Made by a program: the position numbers and the translations under genes. The notes beneath the pieces are model-generated. The model worked only from the letters and a program-made list of their open reading frames with translations. It was not told the origin of the DNA and did no database searches. A stretch of DNA of 64,000 bases from positions 1,450,254 to 1,514,253 of the forward strand of contig CM074807.1 of assembly GCA_037447605.1 (NCBI GenBank), read 5' to 3'. Shown piece after piece: positions 40,226 to 58,610 of the stretch. Position 1 is the first letter of the stretch, and each line of letters begins with the position of its first letter. Source of the stretch: Zygnema circumcarinatum. Taxonomy: Eukaryota > Streptophyta > Zygnematophyceae > Zygnematales > Zygnemataceae.

Positions 40226-41125
40226 TTAAAATCCGTAATCTGAACTGTCAAAAACACCATCCAGAACTTCTAATTTCTTAGCGCGTGGCGCAGCGTCAGA
40301 AGAGGTACTCTCAGGCACTCCAGTTACTCCAGCATCCTTGCCATCAAACGAAGGGAGGTCGTCACTAGTAGGCAGTGCTTGCTCCTCGTCAAAAGAATCA
40401 AAAGCTGGATGCGTAAGAAGCTTCTCAAAAAGTAGAGTGCCTCGTAACGCATTTGTCAGGGGAAGATGTCCCACAGGCGCATCTATTTCCCATGTAAACT
40501 CCAAGGGGAACTTCTTGTAAGTGCTGTTCTCCCCATACGTCCACCCAATCTTCAAGAAGAAGGGTTTCCAGCGGCAATCCAGCGCTTTCCACATCCTGCG
40601 CTGTACGCTGAATCCAAACTTGTCATTGCTGTAGGTTCTCCACAATGTGTCAATTGTGAGCAAATCTGATGCTGGAATAAACGACACTTCTGAAAAGTAC
40701 ACCCACTTCCGCTTGGCGGCACCCTCTCCCGCAAGAACACAGATAAGCCTCCTTGTTTCATCATCTGCAGCCTCCCACTGTCCTGCCGCAAGCTTATCCC
40801 GAAGGGCCTCATAGGAAATTCCAACATCTGACTTCAGCGGCACTTCCACAGCATCCACAATCCCTTCTCGGCTTGTAGCTTGAGCCAAAGCTAGGACCAC
40901 TCTCCCACTGGAACGGCCTGCTCTCCTCACCAGCGGCTCCTCCTGAAGCCGCACCTGCAAAGTTCGCTGCTGCAGCTCTATTCTATGCTCGCATGCTCCA
41001 ACCAAGGCGAGCTCCGCAGCAGCTCCTTGTCCCCTTCCTTGCACTCTCCCACTCCCAAACACCATCCCCTTCCCTACCAGCGTGCTTCCTTGCGCAGAAG
41101 CCATCCCTACAACAGCCATTGCCAA
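40226..41125 (-). CDS. GUN4: GUN4, tetrapyrrole-binding regulator of Mg-chelatase, chloroplastic
   Basis: Chloroplast protein that binds protoporphyrin IX and Mg-protoporphyrin IX, stimulates Mg-chelatase and takes part in plastid-to-nucleus signalling. Single uninterrupted ORF of 299 residues. The first 80 or so residues are a transit peptide region (MAMAVVGMASAQGSTLVGKG). The GUN4 domain follows: YEALRDKLAAGQWEAADDET, then VYFSEVSFIPASDLLTID, LWRTYSNDKFGFSVQRRMW, FFLKIGWT, FPLEFTWEIDAPVGHLPLTN and ALRGTLLFEKLLTHPAF. The order and the PxGHLPLTNALRGT block are diagnostic. A second Met two codons downstream is an alternative start. The gene is head to head with ATP23. Confidence 0.95.
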   Translation of the reverse strand: MAMAVVGMASAQGSTLVGKGMVFGSGRVQGRGQGAAAELALVGACEHRIELQQRTLQVRLQEEPLVRRAGRSSGRVVLALAQATSREGIVDAVEVPLKSDVGISYEALRDKLAAGQWEAADDETRRLICVLAGEGAAKRKWVYFSEVSFIPASDLLTIDTLWRTYSNDKFGFSVQRRMWKALDCRWKPFFLKIGWTYGENSTYKKFPLEFTWEIDAPVGHLPLTNALRGTLLFEKLLTHPAFDSFDEEQALPTSDDLPSFDGKDAGVTGVPESTSSDAAPRAKKLEVLDGVFDSSDYGF

Positions 41126-41775
41126 ACCCCTTCAAACTCCCCTCCTGCCTCCTCTCTCAGCCCTCCGCCCCCCTCCTTCCTCGCCCTCGCGCTCGGCCTC
41201 ACCCTCGCCTTCCTCGTCCGCAGAGAAGAGAAGCGGCGGAGGCGGAATTGCGGCTCCTTGCTCGCGGACGTGGCCGGCGCCTATTAGGCGGAGCGGATAG
41301 TGCTGGGATCGCCGCATCCAAAAAGTGCACAGCCCTGCAGGGGAGGGGAGGAGAGGGGAAGAGAGGGGAGGGGGGGCTGTAGGAGGGGTCCATGGCGGCT
41401 GCTGGCGGCTGCAGCTGCTGCGTCTGAGGGGTCCGCCATACGTGTGGCGGGAGGCGGGGGGGGGGTGAGCGCCGAGCAGGGGGGTAGGGTTGGAAGAGGG
41501 AAGAGCAGAAGGGGTTCAGGTGAGGGGGAGAAGAGTGACGGGCTGCGATGGCAACGGATAGGAGGGAGGAGAAAGGGAAGACTAGAGTTGATGACAGTGG
41601 GATATACGGCACTAGTTTGGAGCATTGTGAGAAGATGATTCAGCATTCGCTGAAGCGGAGTAAGAGCGACGAACTTGACTGGGGGCCTGATTGTTGGAGT
41701 GAGGAGATCTTCTGCCTTTGAGAAAGTGCAAGCTGCAACGTTGAGCATGCTCGGCTATTATTGAGAGCTGCGTGT
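41126..41775. promoter_or_regulatory. Shared 5' region of GUN4 and ATP23
   Basis: About 650 bases between two divergent start codons. The GUN4 side is strongly C/T-rich on the plus strand (41130-41215), and the middle is G-rich (GGGGAGG and GGCGGGGGGGG runs at 41340-41470). Overlapping open frames on both strands are composition artefacts. Confidence 0.45.
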
Positions 41776-44516
41776 ATGGATGGTGCTGGCGGCACAGATT
41801 CACTGGTAAAATTTATCCGAGACGCCATGGAAAAGGCGGGCTGTCCAGTGGGAGATAACTTTTTTCGCGCACAGGTGTGTGAAATGAAGGCCGGCGGAGG
41901 ATTCATGCCTGAGGAAGGGGTAAGATATTTGCTTTTTCTCTACATAATGCTGATAAAGAAAAACCACGATCTCCACAGACCAAGCTTTAATCCCTCATTC
42001 AAATCAATGATTGAAAGTTGAAACTGCTAAATTGTAGGATTATTGCGCTGCCAAACCTTAGGTGCAATGCGGTTTGTTAAGCTGACCAGCTTTCTCAGAT
42101 TTTGGCGTCTGCTCTCGGATGGTTTTGGCATTTTGGTGAAGAGTCACACTGAGGTCAGGTACTCAGTGCATTCAGGAGAGTATCAAGAGAGGCGGGGAAA
42201 GCTTAATTTGCCGCACTGTGTTTACAGCTGGTTATTGCGCAAGAGGTCATGGCTTGTCAGGACTTGATTCGTATGCCGGAATTATTGAAAGAAGCTATTG
42301 AACTATTGTACAATACAAGCCTATACCCTGTAGGTCTAGACGACCTTGAACATACGAACGACAGCATTTCTGAGAGTCCTGTGAAGTCATTTCGCGGCTG
42401 CATAGGAGGCACTTTGGTAGGAGTGTATGCTCTGAATTTTTTGGATAAACGGGACTGCTCGTGAAGCAATGCCAACTGATTGTTTGCGTATGGAATCGTT
42501 TAGGTTCTGAGGCCGGGAGCATTGGTAGCAGGTGGTGGTGTGTAGTAACCACGTTCTTTATCAGGACGAGGTGGACACAGCGTTGGCCCACGAGCTGATC
42601 CATGCCTATGACCACTGCAGGGCTGCCAACTTGGATTGGGTCAACTGTTTTCATCACGCCTGTAGTGAGGTGGGTTTCAGTCTCTTGCATTCCTTCTCCT
42701 TATGGAATATTCATGCCAAAGGTTCATTGTTCATTGAAGTAGTTTTGGGGAGTGCTGCTTAAGTTATGGAAGAAAAGGTGTTTTCAGTAAGGTAATGTGT
42801 CGTCAGCTTTAGCAATGAACTTATCCTGGGTTCACCATAGACAGATTAGCAGGAGTTTGGGGAGTGCTGCTTAAATTATGGAAGAAAGTTGTACTAAGTA
42901 ATATAATGTGTCTTCAGCTTTAGCAAAGAACTTATCCTGGGTTCACCATAGACAGATTAGCAGGACTGAAGAGTATCTAGTTGCAGTCGGTGTGATTCTA
43001 GCCTTCTTCCCCTAGCATTGCATTAATTGTACTTGAACTCGGCAGCTTTTCCTGCAGTTAAAGTACATTGACCACACACTTTGAATTCTACTTTTTGCTT
43101 GCCCTAGTCAGTGACACCTCCGAGCTCGTATTGGAACTAGTGTTGAAGCAGATTCAGATTCTGTAGAGGATATGCAACATCCTGTAAGCGAAGTAAGCGT
43201 GAAATTTTTGGGTAATGGTTCTGAGTGCTATTAGGGTTTACAGCTTGAAGCTTGTCTCCAAATGTGGCCCACACTACATAAACTGTAGGCTTATGAAGGT
43301 GCTTCGAGCTTAGTGTGTCATAAGCAAGAAGGACCTCCAGATGTTTTCCGAAGTGTAAAGATGGATGGATAATTCACCATTTCAGCTGCAGTGCAGTCAG
43401 ATATCAGGAGCTTGTCTTTTGGGATAAGTAGTTCGATTGTCTCCCTTATGTATGGGACTAAGGCATTGTTGTCGGGTCTTCTTATGTGATGGAATGTACT
43501 CAACAATATCATCCAGTTTACAGTTTTAAACTCTGATCTGAAAACCGCTTAGAGCCTTATTCTGGGCCATTATGCTATTGGGTTGATTTTAATCTTTAGA
43601 GTTAAATCGAAGTATCAGCCCACTTCTGAGCTGAAAGCTGTACCTTGCTATGGGTGCAGCCTGGCTTGAAGCTACCTTCGCACTCTGTGTTAAGTCAAGG
43701 TTACCTTAACCACAAGATATCCCTAATCGTGTCCCTATCGCCAACTTATTCCTTGTCCAACCTGTGTCGATTGAGACCCACCTCTTGCCTACTCCTATCT
43801 TTGAATTACAGCTTAACTGGGGCGTAGGCCTGAGCATCTAGTTAGGTTTGGTAACAGCTTGACTTATTTTTTACCGCATCAGTTACTTGCTACTAGGGAG
43901 ACGACTAATCGTCGCTTATGGTCCGGGATAATCTGCAGATTCGAGCTGCCAACCTCAGTACGGCATGCCACATGCATAAAGAGATCCTCACTCGAGGATC
44001 TGACTTCCGATTCCGGGCCGGCCATCAGGTTCCATACTTCCTCCTGAGCCATCCTTTCTTTACCGCTTTCATATACATTGTTACCCGCGGCAAAACAATA
44101 ACTTTTACTGAGACTATCAGCAAGTGCATGTGTTTTCTGTCTCATCACTTTACTTGATTGAATGCTAGAGCTTTCCCTTTCCTCGATTGGAGTGAGGCTA
44201 GGTAAGATGGTTGTCGACGATGAATGAGGAGGCAAATGAGGCTACTGCAGGAAGGGAGGTAAGGAATGAGTGAGGAGAAACAGAAAGCCTTCAGTGAGAG
44301 CGAAGATGGAAAATTCCATAGTAGGACGTACGCTTTGTTCGCTAAGGTTGCATTTTCATGACTTCAGCTGTGGGCTTACAGGCGTGTGTCCGGCGCAAGG
44401 CCTTGCTGTCCGTGGCAATGAACCCTAACTGCTCGCAAGAGGAAGCTAAGGCAGCAGTTGAGGGTTCTTGGAACTGCTGCTATAAAGACACCGCGCCATT
44501 CGACCGGATCCCTTAG
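41776..44516 (+). CDS. ATP23: Mitochondrial inner membrane protease ATP23
   Basis: Zinc metalloprotease of the mitochondrial intermembrane space that, in yeast, matures Atp6 and helps assemble the ATP synthase Fo sector. Four exons join in phase (41776-41919, 42532-42669, 43939-44028, 44382-44516) for 168 residues. Blocks: FIRDAMEKAGCPVGDNFFRA, VVVCSNHVLYQDEVDTALAH, then the HELIH zinc-binding motif, AYDHCRAANLDWVNCFHHAC, NLSTACHMHKEI, and CVRRKALLSVAMNPNCSQEE up to CCYKDTAPFDRIP before TAG. The many cysteines match the family's twin-cysteine pattern. There is no obvious presequence, as usual for this family. Introns 2 and 3 are long, and intron 2 holds a tandem duplication. Confidence 0.93.
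42741..42965. repeat. Tandem duplication of about 112 bp in an ATP23 intron
   Basis: Two head-to-tail copies, 42741-42853 and 42854-42965, share TTTGGGGAGTGCTGCTTAA at their starts and GGGTTCACCATAGACAGATT at their ends, with substitutions and small indels between them. Non-coding and intronic. Confidence 0.9.
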
Positions 44517-46371
44517 AAGACCTTCCTGTCATCGCCTTATTCAGACGCAAGCACTCATATGGGGATATCCTGCGACCTGATACGTAGCTGGGGCCCTCTT
44601 GTGGAAGGACAATCAGGACAGCCTTGCAGCTTTATGGCATCTTTCCAGGCGACATCACCAGAGCAATTGGGTATCTTGGTCTCCTCAAGTTTGAACTATG
44701 CAAGTGAGCGTGCGTAGTGCATGGCTTTTATTCTCACTGAACTCAGGCGCACACTTTCTGCAAGATGTGGGCTTCATTTTTTAGACGGGAAATGGCTTGA
44801 AGATGCCATCGAAGTGGCAGTGGCATTGGTTGGTTCTGATTTGAACAACCTTTGCTACTGCTAAATTCAAGGGAGCAGCTGCCTGCTTTACTGATCCTCC
44901 TTGCTATTGGGAGGCGGGAAATCTCTAGTAACGAGCTTTGCCAGGGCTTGGTGAAAATAAACTAGTCTATCAATTACATGTTTCCAAGCTGGCACATAGG
45001 GCACAGTTATTTTTTCATCTATTCGTTTGAGCCAGCGATTCGAATTCTTTCTACAGACAGTAGACTTGAAGTTTTGGAGGTGGAAAATGCACGATTTTAA
45101 TGGAAACGCAAGTTTGTAGTTCCTTGAGATTGCATTGCCAATGCTGTGCTGCTATGCTTCGTGGTCATCTTTAGGATTCCTGGCCAAGCGATTCCTGGAA
45201 CTAATTGATTGGTATTTGATCGTTTTGTAGCTGTAATAATATGTGGAGCTAGCTGTAATTTCGGTTGTTGCATACTGAAACAACGCCATAGCTGTCTGCT
45301 AGAACCCACAAGTGGGCGCCAAGGCCATCCATAGCTGACTCACAGCAGCACCCCCAGCCACGAGCGAGAGCACCAGTGTCCCTGCCCAGTGTCGTCATGC
45401 CTCCGAAACTGTGGCAACAGTGAACGCAGCGCGCGTCGCAGTTCCGTTCAGCGTTAGCTGTACTGTACTGTATCTCGTAGTACAGTACGACCGATGTGCC
45501 GTACATCACGGTACTGTACTGTACTTTTCTGCATGTACAGTACTGTACTGTACCGTACGGCGGGGCAGATGAACGGCGGCACGAAACAGGGCCAGGTGCA
45601 GACCGCTCCTTTCCTCTCCGCCCCCCGGCCAGCGGCCGGGCCGGGCGGTGCCGCATGGTCATGGCCATGGATGGGCGCGCTGGCGCGTGAGGAGGGCGCC
45701 AGCGCGCCGGGGGGCGGGCCAGCCAGCGGGGCAGGGAGGGCGCCCTGCACGGACGGCCCAGATCCGCTGCGGGGGAACAGTCCTGCTCGCGTCGCGGCAT
45801 GCCATGCCGCCATGGCGCTACATCCCTCCTTCGGGAATCCCTGGTGACGCCACGAACAGGTCATCCCATGCATGGGCCCATCCGCACCATGGCCATGCGG
45901 CCCATGCGGCCCATGCCATGCCATCCGGCCGCCCGCCCGGCCGCCCGCCTGGCGTGGCATCCAAGAAACATCGCGCGTCTCGCCTGTGCCTCGCCCGGAC
46001 TTTATGGCGTGGGCGCTACCTCCTCCCCCCCATCCTCCCCCTTCGCCTCCGATCGCTCCGCTGCCCTCCTCTCCCTCCTCTCGCTCTCCTGCTGCTGCCG
46101 AGGCTGCTGGGGGAGGCGCCAACATCTGCGAAATGCTCAGGAAGGGCGAGAGGACGGCAATCTGAGAACCAACATGGGCGGAATGGAGGGAGGGCGCGAG
46201 GATTGCAATTTAGAGAGAGCGAAGGGTAGGGAGAGGTGAGAGGTTGGGAGAAGGTGACGAGGAGAAGGAAGGAGCCCGAGGAGTTTTAGGACGCACTGGA
46301 GGAAAAATTGTGACCGACTGCTGCCATGCTTGGTAACGGTGGAAGTATAGGGCCGGCGCTGGACTGCAACA
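44517..46371. other. Intergenic between ATP23 and YAK1
   Basis: About 1.85 kb. The first half is A/T-balanced with no gene seen. From 45.4 to 46.2 kb it turns strongly GC-rich, with a GTAC palindrome cluster, CATGCC-rich and GGCCGCCCGCC-rich stretches, then purine-rich 5' leader up to the YAK1 ATG. Long overlapping open frames here on both strands (for example 45454-46125 minus) are low-complexity and reflect GC content. Confidence 0.5.
45459..45559. repeat. GTACTGTAC palindrome cluster
   Basis: Runs of GTACTGTACTGTA and its complement TACAGTACTGTACTG flank a central stretch, with at least ten GTAC tetramers in 100 bases. It could fold as an imperfect hairpin. GTAC is also the core of plant SBP-type binding sites. 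Part of the YAK1 upstream region. Confidence 0.7.
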
Positions 46372-54310
<7,939 letters not shown>

Positions 54311-55717
54311 CTGCAAAGAGAGAGAGAGAGAGAGAGGGAGAGAGGAGAGAGAGAGAGAGAGAGAGGCCTCTGCAGGGTGGGAGGGATGCTCCAGGACTGC
54401 TTCATTGTGCGTTGTATGCAATGGCCGGTTTCTCAGAACCTTTACGCGGAGCATTTTCATCTGCTACGAGGTTGAGGCTACTCTTGCACCCAACGGCATT
54501 CAGAGCACACAGCATTTGAGAGAGCTGGACCAGGAATGGAGGGGCAGGCTGTGAAGAGATAGGATATAATGTCACATGGTGTCGGGCCCCTCATGCAGAA
54601 GCACTGCTCAGGCGGGGCCACGGAAGGGGTTGTTTGTCTGCCTGTAAGTGTTTAAGTGGAAGTGAAAAACTTACATACGCTATAGGAGATATGTGAACAA
54701 GCCGGAGGGCCTGCAAGAAAGGAGTGATTGAAGAGCAGACTCTTTGATGGCGAGTGTAGCTGTTAGAGAAAGCATCACCATGCCCTTGGAGGGAGTATTC
54801 GGCAGGATTATGCCATTCATTGGTATTGATCCCCACCACTTGTAGTCCCCTTCTCCCACCCTGCCGAGCTCACATGGAGGTAGCTGAGCTCTTAAGGGGG
54901 TAGCCACGACTGAAGAGGGAAGCTCAATGTTCAATGGTGTGGCAGCGCCCTGAAGGGGAGTATACATGTGCCGGTTTGGCAGGTGAGGAAATCCTTCTGC
55001 TTAGGGTTACCGCCCATTGGGTTGCCTTAACGCCTTTGTCTTTGAGCTGTTTTGGGAATCTGAGTCAGGAGGTCGGCAGAGTTAAGAGATCCTAATCTTT
55101 CCTATGCTTAAGTGGAGCGAGTAAGTGCAATTGAGGGAAGTACAGCTACCAGCGTTAATGCAATAGAGTTGTTCCTTGAATATCGCAGCATATGAACGAG
55201 CTCCTCCTACTGGCTAATAGAAGGACTGTGTTGATTTGCAGAGGAACACTTTGGGACAGGAAGGACGGTAAAGATTGTCCGCATACCAATGGCGCATGTA
55301 AAGATGGCCTGTAAGCTGATGCGCCTATAGCTTAATGACGAGAGTCTTCTGTACTTCAGAGGCAGAGCGGAACATGAGGTGGGCAATAGCATGTGCTTGG
55401 TATTACGCATATGGGACTAAGGATGCTTGCTCTTATGAAGAGGGGAGAGGAATTAGTACGAGAGAAGTCCTGCCCAGCTTTAAGCCCCTCAAGGTGGTTT
55501 GAGCTGTAGGATGACATATGTATTGAAATGTCAATTCTTCGGGCTATGAGAGCTGCATCACAAGCTTTGCAGGAGTGCTCCTCTTACAATGGCTACTTGA
55601 CAATTTCCGCATGGCATGATGTGACAGCATCGTCTTGTTGCAAGTGAAAGGTGTCTGCCAATCGAAAGTCCAACTTTTATCCAACTTGAGAAATATCTAG
55701 TGAGACGTCAGGCTCGC
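54311..55717. other. YAK1 3' region and intergenic
   Basis: Begins with a GA microsatellite (54317-54364), probably in the YAK1 3' UTR. On the minus strand 54680-54967 reads as an open frame with TPLQGAATPLNIELPSSV, which looks protein-like but belongs to no family I recognise. The rest shows nothing I can support. Confidence 0.4.
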
Positions 55718-56418
55718 TTAGCACGTGCTCAACCAGCACTCGCAATTTCTTTGTCCCTGTGAGATGCGGATGAGGTGACGAAGAGGTCCCTCGGGTCCCT
55801 TGTCATGTCTTAAAATGTCAACATCAATCGTTTTGCCGTTTTGTCTACATATGCGGGCAACACGAGTAGGGACCAGTGACCAGTTTTCTTTAACTGAGGG
55901 CCTTCCCCCGACTCGGTGCGTTTCCATGAATTGGAGAAACGTAGCTCGTAGCTTTGCTTTGGTGGCTCCAAGAACGCATCCGCGATTCTTAGCAAATGAA
56001 TACGTGCGGGCCCTCCGCGTGAGTGTCTTACCGTTAAGCTCAAATTTGGGAGATTGGGTTTCTATGAAGCATGTGTGGAAGTGCAGCCAACCCCTTTAAA
56101 AAAAACCCAACAATGGGCACACAACTGATAGCGCACCAAGTTGTTTCGCACGTAATTTGCAAAGGAACATGAAAGAGAACAAATTGAACAGGGAACGCCA
56201 AATTTTATGAATGGCAGGGGGAAAGTACATGCAGTCCATGTCAAGGGCGGCTCATGCCTTCGACATTTCTTTTGTCCTTCGGTCCTTTGTGACCACTTCC
56301 TTGTGGGTTCCCCATGGCGCATTTGTCCATGTACATTTGACGGCATCCTCGCCATCGTGAGACCAATGCCACTTCCTTTTCTCTTGGACATTAACTTTGT
56401 AGAGTCTCGTTCCATCAC
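55718..56418 (-). pseudogene. Decayed ORF associated with the dispersed element (copy C)
   Basis: Two long minus-strand open frames follow each other. The first (56418 down to about 56062) contains GSGIGLTMARMPSNVHGQ, the repeat core. The second runs without a stop from about 56093 to 55718, lacks a starting ATG until 55927, and contains FELNGKTLTRRARTYSFAKN and TRVARICRQNGKTIDVDILR. The frames overlap and switch near an eight-T run (minus strand, about 56098-56105), as if one coding sequence had suffered a frameshift. I recognise no family. It may be a transposon-derived gene relic or exons of an unknown gene. Confidence 0.4.
56288..56376 (-). repeat. Dispersed element, copy C
   Basis: Longest copy of the core also found at 14383-14468 and 38826-38877. 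Similarity to copy A covers about 90 bases, including GGCATTGGTCTCACGATGGC on the minus strand and the GTCCATG(T/G)AC end. It lies inside the decayed ORF above. Confidence 0.65.
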
Positions 56419-58610
56419 AAGCTCCTCATCATGGGGCCCACGAATGCGTGTATTTGCTTCTGACTCCCACAGGGTGGCGGGGAAAAGCCCTTCTTTTCAA
56501 TTGTAGCAAATGGGGGGCTTCAATCGTTAACAACCATCTGCGTAAGAAGTGCGATTTTCTGCGTGACAGGCAATGTATATCGCTGCAAATCCGGACCAGA
56601 TTCGGCTGATTGTGACGTCTGATTCAGCGCCAAACGGCCGTCTCCAGTCTGTCAGTCTCTCCGCCAGTCTTCCTCGTGTGCCAACAAAAAAACAAAACAG
56701 GTGGAGAAATTGCAAACGAGTTTACTTAATTTCTCAATTCTCAATCTTATTGACAATTGAGCGTTCAACATTGAACACTCAATAAATACTCCTCAAGCCT
56801 TCGAAGAAGTTCCGCGACTCAAAGAGCCACAGAGTGTTAAAATGAGAAGAAAAGCTACGAGAGAAACTCTATCTGACGCTATCTGACGATATCTGACTAT
56901 ATTCCTCTAAAGATGATGATGATGATGATGGTGACCGAAATCCCCCCTTTTCCTACCTCCTGGAGATACCCAGACCGCCTTCAGACGGAGCAGGCGCTGG
57001 TGCTGCTTTCCAACATCCCTGTTTTGGGCAGGCCCGTTCCATGTGGCTGTTACCGCAATATGAGCCAAACGAACCCTAACAAAACTGTCACAGCGACACG
57101 GAACGCCACATTTTTTGAGTGGGCTGTGCGCGAAACATAACGGAACGAATCGGAACGGAACGGAGCGCATCGATCGGGTCGTTAGGGTTTATTCTTTCGC
57201 CGGATGTGGAAATGAGGGAGTTGGGCAGAGAGGGCCTAAAAGCAGGCCTTGCTCCGGCTCTGACTGCCAAGGTGAGGGCCGGGCAGGGCAGGGCAGGGCC
57301 GTGTTCTGTAGATTTTCCAATTTCATGGAATGCCCACAAAGTGAATAATGAGAATGGGAGGTGAAGGCTGAAAGGGAGAACGAAAGGAGCCCACCATTGT
57401 TAAGCGACGTTCTCATTGCAGGGAGTTGATTTGAAAACCGGTACACTGATTACAGGAGAAAGTTCAATGCTGACGGCCGATAGCAAGGATTAGCAAGGAA
57501 GGGAAACGAATCCATGCCAGAAATTCGCTAAAGCAAAGGCAGTCTATCCAGCCGGTAAGGCTCAAACATCACATGCATTGCGTAAATCTCCCATAACATC
57601 TCACGCATGGATGCCTCATTGATCTTAGCCAAGTTGAGCCAAGTCGCCCATCTGCATTGCTTTCTAAGCAGGTAGCCGTCCATCCCGACCTTGCTTATTC
57701 GCGTTGACTGTATGATGTTCAAATTAGTTCTCCCAAAAAAAATGTATTGGGAAAGGAAAGCCAAAATCTTTTTAATTTCTTTTTTTTCTCAACCTATTCG
57801 GGTTCCCGCTACACGACAGCACTCGATTGTACGGCCAACCCACTCAAGTCACCATTTTGGTACAGCCAGCTGGCGTCAGCTTCCTAGCCACGTCAGCCAT
57901 AACCCGCCCAAGGACCGTATCTGTACGGCCAACCCTCTCGCGCGTGCGCGGTCACTACTTATGTACGATTCATCGTACAACCCCGTCCTGCCAAAGCCAT
58001 CCATTGTTCCGCCGGCCGGCCCGCGACCGGCAGCCGGCCCTTCTTATCGCTTTCCCGATATTTCCCGTCCAACGTGGCGCGCTAAAAATCTCCGCCGCCG
58101 CACTTTTCGCCCAATCAGACGCGTCCTTTGCTGGCCTGTCCGTACCGCCACGTAGACGTGTCATGACGTGACGCCCCCCGATCCGATTTTCCCGGCCGCG
58201 CCAAAAGATAGGATTTCGCAAATGTCCATTTACGGATTCGCGGGGCCTTTTTTTGGTTATTTGTGGCAGCGCGCGGCGGATTTTTTGTCGGGCCCGGCCG
58301 GCGAATGGAGCCAAGTCGGACCAGGTTCAGTGCACTTGGAATGATTGCGCCGTACATCCCCCCTGGCCAAGTGGCCTAAAAAGGGCGGGCCCGCCCGGGC
58401 CCTGGCGGTCCCCGCACTCGATCGGCAGCTGCCACGGCCGCGCAAGTGGGCCTCTTCCTGTCACGCTTTTAGGGTTTGGAGGGAGGAAAGGAGGGAGAAA
58501 AAAGGAGAGCGAGGGGGAGGGGGAGAGGGAGTGGAGGCGGCTTCAGGGGGAGTAGTGCAAGGAGGAGGGGGAAGGACTGAAGCTTGGATACAGGGAGTCT
58601 GAAGCTCGCC
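56419..58610. other. Intergenic upstream of the terpene synthase-like gene
   Basis: About 2.2 kb. Contains an ATG trinucleotide run (56911-56932), a GGGCA pentamer run (57280-57300), an unassigned minus-strand ORF at 57528-57764 and, from 57.8 kb, GC-rich promoter-like sequence. That promoter part has a repeated TGTACGGCCAACCC motif and ACGT sites (CCACGTAGACGTGTCATGAC at about 58148). Purine-rich leader (58475-58575) precedes the start codon. Confidence 0.5.
57828..57935. promoter_or_regulatory. Duplicated TGTACGGCCAACCC motif
   Basis: The 14-base sequence occurs exactly at 57828-57841 and 57922-57935, 94 bases apart in the same orientation, about 0.7 kb upstream of the terpene synthase-like gene. 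It could be a repeated regulatory site; no known factor is assigned. Confidence 0.4.

Noticed and set aside
45454-46125. 223-codon minus-strand ORF and overlapping long plus-strand ORFs
   Set aside because: GC-rich low-complexity sequence keeps several frames open on both strands; no domain, and it lies just before the YAK1 start.
55000-55700. Possible copia-type polyprotein remnant on the minus strand
   Set aside because: No reverse transcriptase, RNase H or integrase motif could be read in any frame.
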